Assembly (NCBI RefSeq): GCF_000423005.1
Contig: NZ_AUHD01000001.1
Coordinates: 434,001-498,000 of the forward strand
DNA length: 64,000 nt
Source of the DNA: Gelidibacter mesophilus DSM 14095
Lineage (GTDB): Bacteria; Bacteroidota; Bacteroidia; Flavobacteriales; Flavobacteriaceae
Direction: 5' to 3'
Shown piece by piece: positions 46,474-55,905 of this stretch (its first letter is position 1; each line of letters opens with the position of its first letter). The notes beneath the pieces were generated by a model. That model was not told the origin of the DNA and searched no databases. It saw nothing but the letters and a program-made list of their open reading frames with translations. The translations under genes were made by a program, and so were the position numbers.

Positions 46474-49230
46474 TTATTTCTGATTTTTAATAACTTTTGA
46501 GTTAATGATCGCACCAGAATCGGTTAAAATTTTGATGAGGTAGAGACCAGTATCAAAAGGTCGCAAATCGATGCTACTTTGAGTGTAAGTCTTCAATAGT
46601 TTGCCAGATAGATTATAGAGCATTACCTTTTGAATGTTCTGATGTTTTACTTTAATATTTAGGATGTTTGAGGTGGGATTTGGATAGATCAACACATTAT
46701 TTTTTGTGAGGTCATCGGCAAAGTCCTCGAGACTCAAAAGGGACTCCAACGTACCATAACTGTGGATATAGCCTCTGTACCAAGCATATTCATTAAAAGT
46801 ATAGATTCTGTTTCCAAAATTCCCAACCATGATTAAATTCCCGTTCTTATCAAATAGGGCAGTATCATCCAACATGCTTTGAAGTTGGAAGTAGTTAACA
46901 ATATCGCCTTGTTCGTCAATTATGGTCATGGTTTTTTGATAGCCTGTCCCTAGGAGCATATAATTGCCCCAAGCTTTTAAATATGTTTGAAAATTCACTT
47001 TTGCCTCTGAGTGGGACAAGAAATTCAGGTCTTCATCCAATATTAAGCTGTGTCCATTGTCGAGGGCGACAAAAATAGTACCGTTAAGGTATTGCTTGAA
47101 TCCGGTAATCTTGACGGCGGATTCATAAAATGTATAGCTATTATTGATGTCCAGTTTATTGAGTCTGCGGTCAGGTCCACTATCTGTAACAAAAAACAAG
47201 CTGCCTTCTGCATCCACCTCCATGGGATAAATCCCGTAATTATGCTCTAAGTTTCTGGTAAAGAGCTTCACCCCATTTTTGTAGAGATGGAAGAAATCGG
47301 GCGTGTTATTGGTGATGGCTTCATAGGTATAAAAGTAAGTGTCACTGCCAATGGAAAAGATATTTAAAACCTTTTCATGTCCAAGATCAATGACGTTAAG
47401 GATATTGCCGTTTTCTTTATGTAAAACCGTCAGTTTTGTAGAATCCTCATAGATAAAATAGTTGGAAGCCATGAAGATGCGGTCTCCGCTTCTACGAAAT
47501 AGATCGGCAAAATGACTGTTGTACATAAACTCAAAAACACCATCGGGCTTCAGTTTGTACATATCGTAACCCACCCCATAATAATTTCCAGCTCTGGGTA
47601 AATTGAAGTAAAGATCATTGTTTTCGTCGAAGAAATAATCAATAGTCCTATTTTGATGATAGACAATACTAAAAATATGATCAGGGATGCCAACTTCCCA
47701 AAGCTTGTTTAAATTGGAATCAAATTTAATGACCCGATTATTGAGTGGAGGTTCAATGCCTCCCTTTCCTAAATATTCTGGACCCATCTTCTCATTTAGG
47801 AACACCAAATAATTATTGTCATGATCGACGATGACATACAATTGAAAGACTCTTGAAGTGCCAATACCAGAAAAGGAATACCGATGGGTTATTTGGGTCT
47901 CAATTATTTTCTCGGTATGAATGTCCAACTGGGTATAAAACTCTGAATTAGGAAACATCTTTTCGTAACTGGTTCCAGTCACGGCTATGGCGTGGTCGTC
48001 AATTTTTGAGAAATCTGACAATCCGAAACTGTCGGAGGTATCGAAGGATTTCAGCTCTGTTAAATCGTTGTTGAATAACCTGATATTGGAATTGCTGGTG
48101 GTTAGAAAAAAGCTGCCATCGGCATTCATTTTAAAACCAGTGGCTAACTTGTCGGAAGGACTTGTTTGGGTTTGTAAACTGTTATTTGCGTCCACATGGA
48201 TAAAATCAATCGCCTTCGTGTTTAGATTATTGGCAACCGTGATAAGTTGATTTTGCGCATTTACAAAAGCATCCACAAAAAAGTATTTATTACTGTTAGA
48301 AGTGGTCATGGAATAGCTGAGCACATTGGTTTGCGTGTCAATCTTTGCCATATGGATCTTGTCTACCGTGGCGTGAGTGGAGTTGTTCTGACCTGTGATA
48401 TAGAAATTGCCATCATTGTCCGTGGCTATTTTAGCGTGATAAACCAAGGAGGCGTTTTCATAATACTTTAAAAATGCAGCATCCGTGATCTCGAAATTGG
48501 ATTGGGTGTTTTCGTTCTTGATGTTATAAAACTTAAAGGTATAGCTCGAATTAAGGTCGCCAACAGGTTCTTTGGCCAAAAGATAAAACTGGTCGTTCTC
48601 AACTTTTGCGATAACCCCATTGTTGATGATTTCTTTTGTAAAAGAACGGATGATGTCACCTTGGTTGTTTATTTTCAAGAACACGAAGTTATGTCCAGTT
48701 AATTCGACATGATCAATGGGCGCGTACACTAAGCTCAGTGAGCCATCGGCGTTTAAATTGGCATTCATATAGTCGTAATCAAAATAATCGGTGCCATCAT
48801 TAGTTCCGATGGTTTTATGGTATAGAAGCGTGCCGTCCGCACTGTATTTTATAATAAAAATCACACCATTTTTTAAGGAAGCGTGTAAGGAACTTCTACC
48901 TACAATATAGAGTTCATTGGTGGGGCTTAAGAATGACTTTTCAGGAATATCATAAGATAGATCTGTTTTTTGTGAGACAGTTTTCCGCCATAGCTCATTA
49001 TGGTTTTTGTAAAGTTTTAAGATAATGACATCTGTAAAGGTGGAGTCGTTTTCAGTAGTGCCAACTACAAAGAGGTTTTTGTTGGAATCGATATGCGAAA
49101 AGTAAGAGATATCCCGATTGGTGTGGTTGTTTAACCCGAACGATTCGCTTTTTATTGGGAGTAACGGTTCTTGGGAAAGGATGTGGCAAAAGGGAATAAC
49201 AAGGCTAAGGCAGAGTAGAAGTCTTTTCAT
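46474..49230 (-). CDS. Large secreted protein with T9SS C-terminal sorting domain
   Basis: The 918-residue protein has a signal peptide (ends near HILSQ, about residue 20) and a C-terminal type IX secretion sorting domain: NVLIYPNPTSNILNIKVKHQNIQKVMLYNLSGKLLKTYTQSSIDLRPFDTGLYLIKILTD. Between them are repeated short beta-strand units with Asp/Asn-Gly turns (NADGSLSLVYAP, DNDGNFYITGQN, NADGSFFLTTS, DKNGNLIMVGNFG), resembling bladed beta-propellers. It should be exported to the surface or the medium. The ligand or substrate is unknown. Confidence 0.85.
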   Translation of the reverse strand: MKRLLLCLSLVIPFCHILSQEPLLPIKSESFGLNNHTNRDISYFSHIDSNKNLFVVGTTENDSTFTDVIILKLYKNHNELWRKTVSQKTDLSYDIPEKSFLSPTNELYIVGRSSLHASLKNGVIFIIKYSADGTLLYHKTIGTNDGTDYFDYDYMNANLNADGSLSLVYAPIDHVELTGHNFVFLKINNQGDIIRSFTKEIINNGVIAKVENDQFYLLAKEPVGDLNSSYTFKFYNIKNENTQSNFEITDAAFLKYYENASLVYHAKIATDNDGNFYITGQNNSTHATVDKIHMAKIDTQTNVLSYSMTTSNSNKYFFVDAFVNAQNQLITVANNLNTKAIDFIHVDANNSLQTQTSPSDKLATGFKMNADGSFFLTTSNSNIRLFNNDLTELKSFDTSDSFGLSDFSKIDDHAIAVTGTSYEKMFPNSEFYTQLDIHTEKIIETQITHRYSFSGIGTSRVFQLYVIVDHDNNYLVFLNEKMGPEYLGKGGIEPPLNNRVIKFDSNLNKLWEVGIPDHIFSIVYHQNRTIDYFFDENNDLYFNLPRAGNYYGVGYDMYKLKPDGVFEFMYNSHFADLFRRSGDRIFMASNYFIYEDSTKLTVLHKENGNILNVIDLGHEKVLNIFSIGSDTYFYTYEAITNNTPDFFHLYKNGVKLFTRNLEHNYGIYPMEVDAEGSLFFVTDSGPDRRLNKLDINNSYTFYESAVKITGFKQYLNGTIFVALDNGHSLILDEDLNFLSHSEAKVNFQTYLKAWGNYMLLGTGYQKTMTIIDEQGDIVNYFQLQSMLDDTALFDKNGNLIMVGNFGNRIYTFNEYAWYRGYIHSYGTLESLLSLEDFADDLTKNNVLIYPNPTSNILNIKVKHQNIQKVMLYNLSGKLLKTYTQSSIDLRPFDTGLYLIKILTDSGAIINSKVIKNQK

Positions 49231-49681
49231 AAATTATGCTTTATAACAATACGGTTCAGTTGATTTTGAGAGGTCTTTACTCTCACCTAAATGATGTGCC
49301 GGATCAGGTTAAATGTCGCCCTATTTTTTTATCGAATTTAGTTGATAAATCGATATCATGGACAATTATTTTTGTGAGGATCAAAACTTTAAAACATAAG
49401 GGTAGGGGGAATTGCTATGCTTCTAAAATGAGCTTTGAACACCCTATTAAAATAGAAGCCAATGAGGAGCTTTATCGGACTCCATGACTACAGAAGAATA
49501 AATGGATTTTTAGTAAAGAATTGCTCGCTAAAGAATAAAGTTTGAATTAACTATAAGACATTAACTCTTAGAAAATTGATCAACCTTTTTTATTGAGCGC
49601 ATTGATTATATACGGTTCGTTCCTAAAAAGGTACCTCGCTGCGGTGTTTTTTTGGATTATAGGTCTTAAATTGAAACGGGT
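49231..49681. other. 451-base intergenic region
   Basis: This separates the large secreted protein from the oxidoreductase. A frame of 83 codons on the plus strand exists but its sequence looks non-coding in most of its length. A weak terminator-like hairpin for the oxidoreductase lies at 49625-49653. I see no other structure. Confidence 0.35.
49625..49653 (-). terminator. Possible terminator of the quinone oxidoreductase gene
   Basis: A short ACC/GGT stem with a CG-rich loop is bracketed by AAAAA and TTTTTTT, so the minus-strand transcript would end in T residues soon after the stop at 49682. The stem is short. Confidence 0.35.
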
Positions 49682-50656
49682 TTAATCCATCGTCAATAAA
49701 ATTTTTCCAATATGACTGCTGCTCTCCATCAGACGATGGGCTTCTGACGCCTCTTGTAATGGGAATGTTTTATAAATCACAGGATGAATTTGTTTAGAAC
49801 TAAATAGTGGCCAAATATTCTTTTCAACGGCTTTTGTAATCATGGTTTTGACTTGGTCCGATTGTGGCTTTAAGAGACTTCCTGTCAAAGTTAGATTTTT
49901 GCGCATTATTGTAAACAGATCAATTTGGGCCGTCATACTTTTCATCCCATTGATATTGATGAGACGGCCCTTGTCATTCAAGATGTCAAGATTCTTTTGG
50001 GTGTAGTCGCCACCAACCATGTCTAAAATGACATCTATTTTTTCATCTTTTAAAAGTGTTTCAAAGGCTTGGTTTTTATAGTTGATGACGGTTCCGAGAT
50101 TCATTCCGTTTAGAAATGCCATCTTTTTAGCACTACCTACGGTGCTGTAAACTAGGGATCCCAACGTTTTGGCCATTTGTAAACCTATGGTGCCAATACC
50201 ACTTGTTCCCCCGTGAATCAGTAATTTCTCTCCTGGCTTAAGTTGGCCCAGATGAAACACGTTGAACCAAACTGTAAAAATAGTTTCCGGTAGGGCGGCC
50301 GCATCTATTAAGTTGATACCTTGTGGTATGGGTAGACAATGCGAACTTTCTACAGCAACATATTCGGCATAGCCACCGTTGGGGATGAGGGCGCAGACCT
50401 GATCCCCAACTTGTATATTTTTAACGCCCATGCCGATTTCAACTATTTCACCTGACACTTCCAAACCAGGAATCAAGGTTTTTGATGCTCCTTTGCCATA
50501 TGCGTCGGTGTTTTCTCGGGTGTTGATATCGCTCCGATTGACGCCTGCGGCTTTTACTTTGATTAATACGTGATGTCTTTCAGGTTTCGGTTTTGGGGTT
50601 TCCTGCAGCTGTAATACTTCAGGTCCTCCAGATTTTATAATATGTATCGCTTTCAT
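49682..50656 (-). CDS. NAD(P)H:quinone oxidoreductase, zinc-free MDR type
   Basis: The 324-residue protein follows the quinone oxidoreductase (QOR/PIG3) line of the MDR superfamily: MKAIHIIKSGGPEVLQLQETPKPKP, VKAAGVNRSDINTRE, PGLEVSGEIVEIG, GDQVCALIPNGGYAEYV and the NADPH loop LLIHGGTSGIGTIGLQMAKTLG. It lacks the Cys cluster of structural zinc. It should reduce quinones or enones with NADPH. It is on the opposite strand to the esterase gene of the amidoligase cluster, with a 229-base divergent intergenic region. Confidence 0.88.
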   Translation of the reverse strand: MKAIHIIKSGGPEVLQLQETPKPKPERHHVLIKVKAAGVNRSDINTRENTDAYGKGASKTLIPGLEVSGEIVEIGMGVKNIQVGDQVCALIPNGGYAEYVAVESSHCLPIPQGINLIDAAALPETIFTVWFNVFHLGQLKPGEKLLIHGGTSGIGTIGLQMAKTLGSLVYSTVGSAKKMAFLNGMNLGTVINYKNQAFETLLKDEKIDVILDMVGGDYTQKNLDILNDKGRLININGMKSMTAQIDLFTIMRKNLTLTGSLLKPQSDQVKTMITKAVEKNIWPLFSSKQIHPVIYKTFPLQEASEAHRLMESSSHIGKILLTMD

Positions 50657-50885
50657 AGATGCTTTTTGATTAGAGTTCCATAAAGATACTATATTTAGAA
50701 GCAGTGTATATCTGATAAGCTTTTTGGGTCATAAAATAGATTTGATTCTTCAATTTTATAGACTATCTCTAAATTACAGAGCATACGCCAGTACATACAG
50801 GTGACATCTTTGTTAACATAAAATCACAATTAATTGCATTATAAAACCATAAAAATGTATTTTCGTTTCTCTTAAACAATTTTGA

Positions 50886-51656
50886 ATGTTAGTGACGGAG
50901 TTTAGACCTATTATAAAGGTTATTGAAGAGGCGTATGAGATCCCACATTTGAAGGCTACACGTAAGATTTCGGCCTTATTGCCTCATGATTATTATACCA
51001 CAGATAAACATTATCCTGTACTTTATTTGCAGGATGGACAAAATTTATTCAATCCCATGGCGCCATTTGGCGATTGGGCCATAGATAAATCTTTGGAGAA
51101 ATTAGCTCAGGAAGGTTATAGCGATATCATCATTATTGCTATTGACCATGGTAATCAGGAGCGCATCAATGAATATTTACCCTACTACCATCCGCGTTAC
51201 GGTGAAGGAAAGGGAAATTTTTACATCCAGTTCATTATTGAGAAACTGATCCCATATATCAATAAAAATTATAGAACGCTTACAGATTTTCAAAATACAG
51301 GTATTGGTGGTAGTTCTTTAGGAGGTTTGATCAGTCTGTATGCAGGGTTGCAGAACCCGGGAGTGTTTGGAAAAATGATGATTTTTTCACCAAGTCTGTG
51401 GATTTCAAAAGTTATTTTTAATCAGACCACCTCGTTCCATCCTTTGCAGAAATCAAAAATTTACCTCTATTCTGGTGGCATGGAAAGTGAGGAGCATTTG
51501 CCAAATGCCCAAAGATTGGAGGCAATCTTTAGAGAGAAAATGGTTGAAAATCACGCCATTGAATTTAAATTTTCACTCAATGAAATTGGTGTTCATGCCG
51601 AAATATATTGGAGACACGAGTTTCCTAAAGCCGTTAAATGGCTCTATTTTAATTAA
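50886..51656 (+). CDS. Putative esterase (alpha/beta hydrolase, PF00756-like)
   Basis: The 256-residue protein has no signal peptide and follows the putative esterase family: YPVLYLQDGQNLFNP, GDWAIDKSLEKLAQEG, IDHGNQERINEYLPY, and the nucleophile elbow IGGSSLGGLISLYAGLQNPGVF with the active Ser. The late GVHAEIYWRHEFPKAVKWL contains the likely catalytic His. Family members include siderophore esterases (IroE-like), so it could cleave an ester or amide of the cluster's product. It begins the plus-strand group; the M17 aminopeptidase gene starts only five bases later. Confidence 0.85.
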   Translation: MLVTEFRPIIKVIEEAYEIPHLKATRKISALLPHDYYTTDKHYPVLYLQDGQNLFNPMAPFGDWAIDKSLEKLAQEGYSDIIIIAIDHGNQERINEYLPYYHPRYGEGKGNFYIQFIIEKLIPYINKNYRTLTDFQNTGIGGSSLGGLISLYAGLQNPGVFGKMMIFSPSLWISKVIFNQTTSFHPLQKSKIYLYSGGMESEEHLPNAQRLEAIFREKMVENHAIEFKFSLNEIGVHAEIYWRHEFPKAVKWLYFN

Positions 51657-51661
51657 ATACT

Positions 51662-53074
51662 ATGATCTTTAAATACGTTTCAAAAGTTAATACACATCAA
51701 GATGTTATTGTGCCTTGTAAAAAAGGAAAATTAGAGCAGCTCACTCAATTTATAACCATCAAAGAACCTGATTTTAATGGTGAGTTTTCTACCGTTCAAA
51801 TGCTTTATGGTCCAGAAGGTAATAGGGTTTATCTATTGGGTATCGGAGAAGAAAAGGATGCCGTAAAGATTGATGAAGCTTTTAGAAAGCTGAGCTTTGA
51901 CTATAAAAAATATTGGAAAGCACCTATTCAAGTGGTTACCGAAGGGTTTTCTGATGCAGAACTTCAAAAGGCTGTTATAGGACTTGAAATGTCGGCCTAC
52001 GACATTGGTACTTTTAAAACAAAGAAAGACGAGGTCAATGCCATTACTTTTGAGATTGTCAATAGAAAAGACATTACAAATAGTCTTGAAGAAGCAAAAG
52101 CCATTGGTGCGACCATCAATCGGATTAAAACTTTGGTAGATGCACCAGCAAACCAGAAAACACCTGAATTTTTAGGAGATTGGGCTGAAAAATCCGCTAA
52201 GACTTCCAATTATAAATGTACCGTTCTTCATCAAAAGGAACTTGAAGCACAAGGTTTTGACGCCGTTTTGGCGGTAGGTCAAGGGAGTGCTAATCCGCCA
52301 GTGGTCATTGTGACGGAATATATGCCAAAACAAGGCGCTTCGGTTGATATTGGTTTGGTAGGTAAGGGCATTACCTTTGATACCGGAGGATTATCGATTA
52401 AATCTTCTACCAATTTACATTATATGAAAAGTGATATGGGGGGTGCGGCGGTTGTTTTGGGTGTTGTAGAATTAGCGGCTAAATTAAAACTTGATGTGAA
52501 TATTGTGGGCGTGGTGGCATCTGCCGAAAACGCTGTGGATAGCAAGAGTTACAGACCTGGAGATGTAATCAACAGTTTTTCAGGAAAAACTATTGAAATA
52601 ATCGATACCGATGCCGAAGGCCGTTTGGTCTTGGCCGATGGTTTAAGCTATATTATTAAAAAGTTCCAGCCAAAACAAGTGATTGATTTAGCCACCTTAA
52701 CGGGGAGTGTCGTGCAGACTTTGGGGTATGCGGCAGCCGGCATGTTTACCAACAATATTGAGATGGCACAGCAACTTTCAAAAATAGGCTTTGATACCAA
52801 TGAACGGGTTTGGCCATTGCCGTTGTTTTCAGATTATGAAAGTGATTTGCACAGTGATATTGCTGATTTGCGTAATTTTAGTGGTAAACCGATTGCAGGT
52901 GCCATTACTGCTGCCAAATTTTTAGAAGCTTTTACAGAGGATCATAAAGCGTGGATGCATTTGGATATAGCAGGTGTTTCTTTCGGTGATTCACCATATT
53001 CTAAGATGAAAGGGGCTAGTGGATATGGCGTGCAATTGATTACTAATTATATTAAGCAGATTGCAGAAAACTAA
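51662..53074 (+). CDS. Leucyl aminopeptidase (M17)
   Basis: The 470-residue protein matches the M17 cytosol aminopeptidase family in its C-terminal half: VGKGITFDTGGLSIKSSTNLHYMKSDMGGAAVVLGV with metal and catalytic Lys residues, SYRPGDVINSFSGKTIEIIDTDAEGRLVLADGLSYI, which holds the metal-binding Asp and Glu, and a late LRNFSGKPIAGAITAAKFLEAF. The N-terminal part is shorter and divergent. It removes N-terminal amino acids in the cytosol. It is five bases behind the esterase gene, so the two are co-transcribed, and it is next to the ATP-grasp gene. Confidence 0.93.
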   Translation: MIFKYVSKVNTHQDVIVPCKKGKLEQLTQFITIKEPDFNGEFSTVQMLYGPEGNRVYLLGIGEEKDAVKIDEAFRKLSFDYKKYWKAPIQVVTEGFSDAELQKAVIGLEMSAYDIGTFKTKKDEVNAITFEIVNRKDITNSLEEAKAIGATINRIKTLVDAPANQKTPEFLGDWAEKSAKTSNYKCTVLHQKELEAQGFDAVLAVGQGSANPPVVIVTEYMPKQGASVDIGLVGKGITFDTGGLSIKSSTNLHYMKSDMGGAAVVLGVVELAAKLKLDVNIVGVVASAENAVDSKSYRPGDVINSFSGKTIEIIDTDAEGRLVLADGLSYIIKKFQPKQVIDLATLTGSVVQTLGYAAAGMFTNNIEMAQQLSKIGFDTNERVWPLPLFSDYESDLHSDIADLRNFSGKPIAGAITAAKFLEAFTEDHKAWMHLDIAGVSFGDSPYSKMKGASGYGVQLITNYIKQIAEN

Positions 53075-53197
53075 GTGTTTATTTTGTATTTTGTATCAAA
53101 ATTCAAATAAACTAACAAATAGCACCGCTTTTTAAGGCCTTTGATCAATCTTGAGATTTCTAGTTTTAAAAATACAGCTAATAAAACTCCATAACAC

Positions 53198-54400
53198 ATG
53201 TCCAATAAAAAACCGCTTAATTTTCTATGCGTTACGACGTATCATAAAGGTGCTGATTTCATTAAAAGTTGTAAGGCTGAAGGTAATAACGTCTATTTAT
53301 TGACCAAGAAGAAATTAGAGCATGAGGTTTGGCCTTGGGAAGCAATTGACGACGTGTTTTACGTGGATAACTGGGATCAAAATGATGTCACTAAAGGTAT
53401 TGCCTATAAATTTAGAACAATAAAATTTGATCGATTTGTGGCGCTTGACGATTTTGATGTTGAAAAAGTAGCACTTTTAAGAGAACATTTTAGAATGCCC
53501 GGAATGGGCCGTACGACGTCACATTATTTTAGAGATAAATTAGCGATGCGAACAAAAGCAAAAGCGGAAAACATCAATGTGCCTGAATTTACGGCACTTT
53601 TTCATGATGCTGACATCAATGCGTATGCTGATCACGTAAGTCCGCCGTGGCTGTTAAAACCTCGTTTGGAAGCGTCGGCAACTGGGATTCGGAAAATTAA
53701 CAGTCGGGAAGAGTTGTGGCAGATCGTCAATGTGCTAAAGGATGAACGCGATAATTACTTGATAGAGAAGTTTGCACCTGGAGATGTGTATCACGTCGAT
53801 AGTTTGATAGTAGACAGTAAAGTTGTGTTCTCCCGTGCAAGCAAATATTTGGACACTCCGTTTGAAGTGGCCCATGGTGGTGGGGTGTTTAGATCAGCAA
53901 CATGTGAAATGGGAACTCAATTAGAGAAAGATCTAAGCAAGATGAATGCCCAGGTCATGAAGGCTTTCGGAATGCAATTTGGCGCCTCCCACACTGAGTT
54001 TATTGTTTCTAAAGAAACTGGAGACATGTTTTTCTTGGAAACCTCTTCAAGAGTTGGCGGTGCCAATTTAGCGGAAATGGTAGAACTTGCTTCTGGGATT
54101 AATCTCTGGGGTGAATGGGCGAGAATTGAATCAGCAACGCTAAGAAAGGAAACTTATAAGTTGCCAAAAATCAAAAATCAATATGCAGGGATCGTTGTAT
54201 CCTTAAGCAAATTTGAGAATCCTGATACCTCGAGCTTTAATGATCCGGAAATTGTATGGCGAATGCATAAAAAATGGCATATTGGAATGATTGTAGTATC
54301 TGACAGTAGCGACAGAGTTATGGAATTGTTGGATAACTATACACAACGCATTGCTTCAGATTTTCATGCGAGCATTCCTGCACCGGATAAGAGTTTGTAA
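53198..54400 (+). CDS. ATP-grasp ligase, cluster member 1
   Basis: The 400-residue protein has the ATP-grasp layout of the PurK/carbamoyl-phosphate-synthase-like group: an N-terminal Rossmann-like part (NFLCVTTYHKGADFIKSCKAEGNNVYLLT), FVALDDFDVEKVALLREHF and MGRTTSHYFRDKLAMRTKA at the start of the grasp, LLKPRLEASATGIRKI with the ATP-binding Lys, and HTEFIV...GDMFFLETSSRVGGAN, whose Glu and Asn bind metal. It should form an amide or thioester from a carboxylate through an acyl phosphate. It lies 123 bases downstream of the M17 gene and is the last plus-strand gene before convergence. Confidence 0.88.
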   Translation: MSNKKPLNFLCVTTYHKGADFIKSCKAEGNNVYLLTKKKLEHEVWPWEAIDDVFYVDNWDQNDVTKGIAYKFRTIKFDRFVALDDFDVEKVALLREHFRMPGMGRTTSHYFRDKLAMRTKAKAENINVPEFTALFHDADINAYADHVSPPWLLKPRLEASATGIRKINSREELWQIVNVLKDERDNYLIEKFAPGDVYHVDSLIVDSKVVFSRASKYLDTPFEVAHGGGVFRSATCEMGTQLEKDLSKMNAQVMKAFGMQFGASHTEFIVSKETGDMFFLETSSRVGGANLAEMVELASGINLWGEWARIESATLRKETYKLPKIKNQYAGIVVSLSKFENPDTSSFNDPEIVWRMHKKWHIGMIVVSDSSDRVMELLDNYTQRIASDFHASIPAPDKSL

Positions 54401-54699
54401 TTAACGAGTTAATGATTTGGCAATAGGAATTATTAGTAGTCAGTCTGAAAGAATTTCATAATACCTTCGGAGTTTGACTTAGGGATATTCAATTGTTGAA
54501 TAATTGGTGTTCTGCGTAAATCCGTGAGGATTATGATTTTCTCCGAGTTCTTATAATATGAAAAACTCTCTGTCTTTTTTGTGGCGCTCTGGGTAACATT
54601 GCTTCAAATCAATATTTAAGCGATTCTTCCATATCATTAAGGAGATAAAAATAAATCAGTGAGTATCTTCCTGATCAGCGTCATTCGGGTTTCAAAACA

Positions 54700-55899
54700 T
54701 CAAGGTTCAAAAAAACCCGTACTGCCTCCAACCCAAGTTTTGTACTTATTGTATTTAACACCCACCATTTCACCTTTACTGATTCGGATGAGGTTGCTGA
54801 CAATTTCAGTCTTATTGATTTCGCTATTATGAAGTAGCATCATTCTTATTTCACATTTTGCGGGCTCATCCATCGTTTCGATAATGGGTGCATAGGCCAC
54901 TTTTTCTTGCAACAGGTAGTTCGATTTGTCCTCAACCGCGTCAATCATTGCTTTGTCCACATTTATCTGAACCCCTGCTCCCGCAAAAGAATACAACGGT
55001 TTAAGCACGTAATTCTCTAAATCATTTGGAATGTTTTCAAGTTGGTCTAAATAATAGGATTTTGGTACATAATCGCCTTTTAACAATGGCATCGTGTATT
55101 TACTGATTCTGAAAAACCAATTAGGATGGCCTATCCATTCAATAGCTACCTCATCCTTAAAATCGTATTCGCGAATTAAATCGGGTCGTTGATCCAATTC
55201 GTCAAAAATAATACGGTTGTAAATTTTTAATACTTGAATTTCTGAGCCATTATCATCAACATAAAATAATTGCTTACCTCTTTTAATTAGTTTTGAAATA
55301 CACAATACTTTGATGCCCAGTAATGCTTCGGTTGCAAAGAAATCAATGGCCGTAGCTTGTTTTTCTGGTTCAATTTCAAGAAGAATGACTTGTTTTGGAT
55401 CTGTATCGCCAACAATTTCTGTGCGTAACAATTCAATATAGTCTTCTGAGGTCAATCCGTTCAGGTGTTGTGAAAAATCTTGTGGAATGCCTTCATAATG
55501 CTTTCGATACATGCCACCTATAAATTCCTGGAAAAAATAGAGTGAAGGAAACCCTTGAAGTTCTATGAGTTTTGGAGTTAAATTACCGTTCTCATCCAAA
55601 CATACGCCAAAGTCCAATTGTATAAATTTTGAATGATCATCCTCATTGGGCACTTTCATGCTGTCTTTAAAGAATGCGCCTTCTGTCAGTTCCTTGAAAT
55701 TGGGCTGATCAATGACTTTCATAATATCTTCACAAGCTTCAATCAGCTTCTTTTTTAACTCCTTTGGAATGAACACCGGTGTTTCTGCAATTTTAAACTT
55801 AGGTGTATAGTCAAATTGTGCGATGATGTCTGCCAGCATTCCGGCATACTTTTCTTCAGAAAACTGAGCGTTAAACGCCTTGCGTAAGGTGGCAATCAT
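54700..55899 (-). CDS. ATP-grasp-like protein, cluster member 2 (unassigned subfamily)
   Basis: The 399-residue protein is not one I recognise by family. It has the features of an ATP-grasp-like or glutathionylspermidine-synthase-like fold: LDFGVCLDENGNLTPKLIELQGFPSLYFFQEF, KIYNRIIFDELDQRPDLI, a Lys-containing loop YVLKPLYSFAGAGVQI, and late EIRMMLL and SNLIRISKGEMVGVKYNKYKTW. The LKP-SFAGAG loop resembles the ATP-binding Lys plus Gly-rich loop. The stop lies about 300 bases from the end of the plus-strand ATP-grasp gene. It follows the GATase gene by six bases, so they are one operon. Confidence 0.55.
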   Translation of the reverse strand: MIATLRKAFNAQFSEEKYAGMLADIIAQFDYTPKFKIAETPVFIPKELKKKLIEACEDIMKVIDQPNFKELTEGAFFKDSMKVPNEDDHSKFIQLDFGVCLDENGNLTPKLIELQGFPSLYFFQEFIGGMYRKHYEGIPQDFSQHLNGLTSEDYIELLRTEIVGDTDPKQVILLEIEPEKQATAIDFFATEALLGIKVLCISKLIKRGKQLFYVDDNGSEIQVLKIYNRIIFDELDQRPDLIREYDFKDEVAIEWIGHPNWFFRISKYTMPLLKGDYVPKSYYLDQLENIPNDLENYVLKPLYSFAGAGVQINVDKAMIDAVEDKSNYLLQEKVAYAPIIETMDEPAKCEIRMMLLHNSEINKTEIVSNLIRISKGEMVGVKYNKYKTWVGGSTGFFEP

Positions 55900-55905
55900 A
55901 ATATA

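Noticed and set aside
49236-49487. 83-codon plus-strand frame between the T9SS protein and the oxidoreductase gene
   Set aside because: Only its last part has protein-like composition and no family is recognisable; it lies in a non-coding gap.
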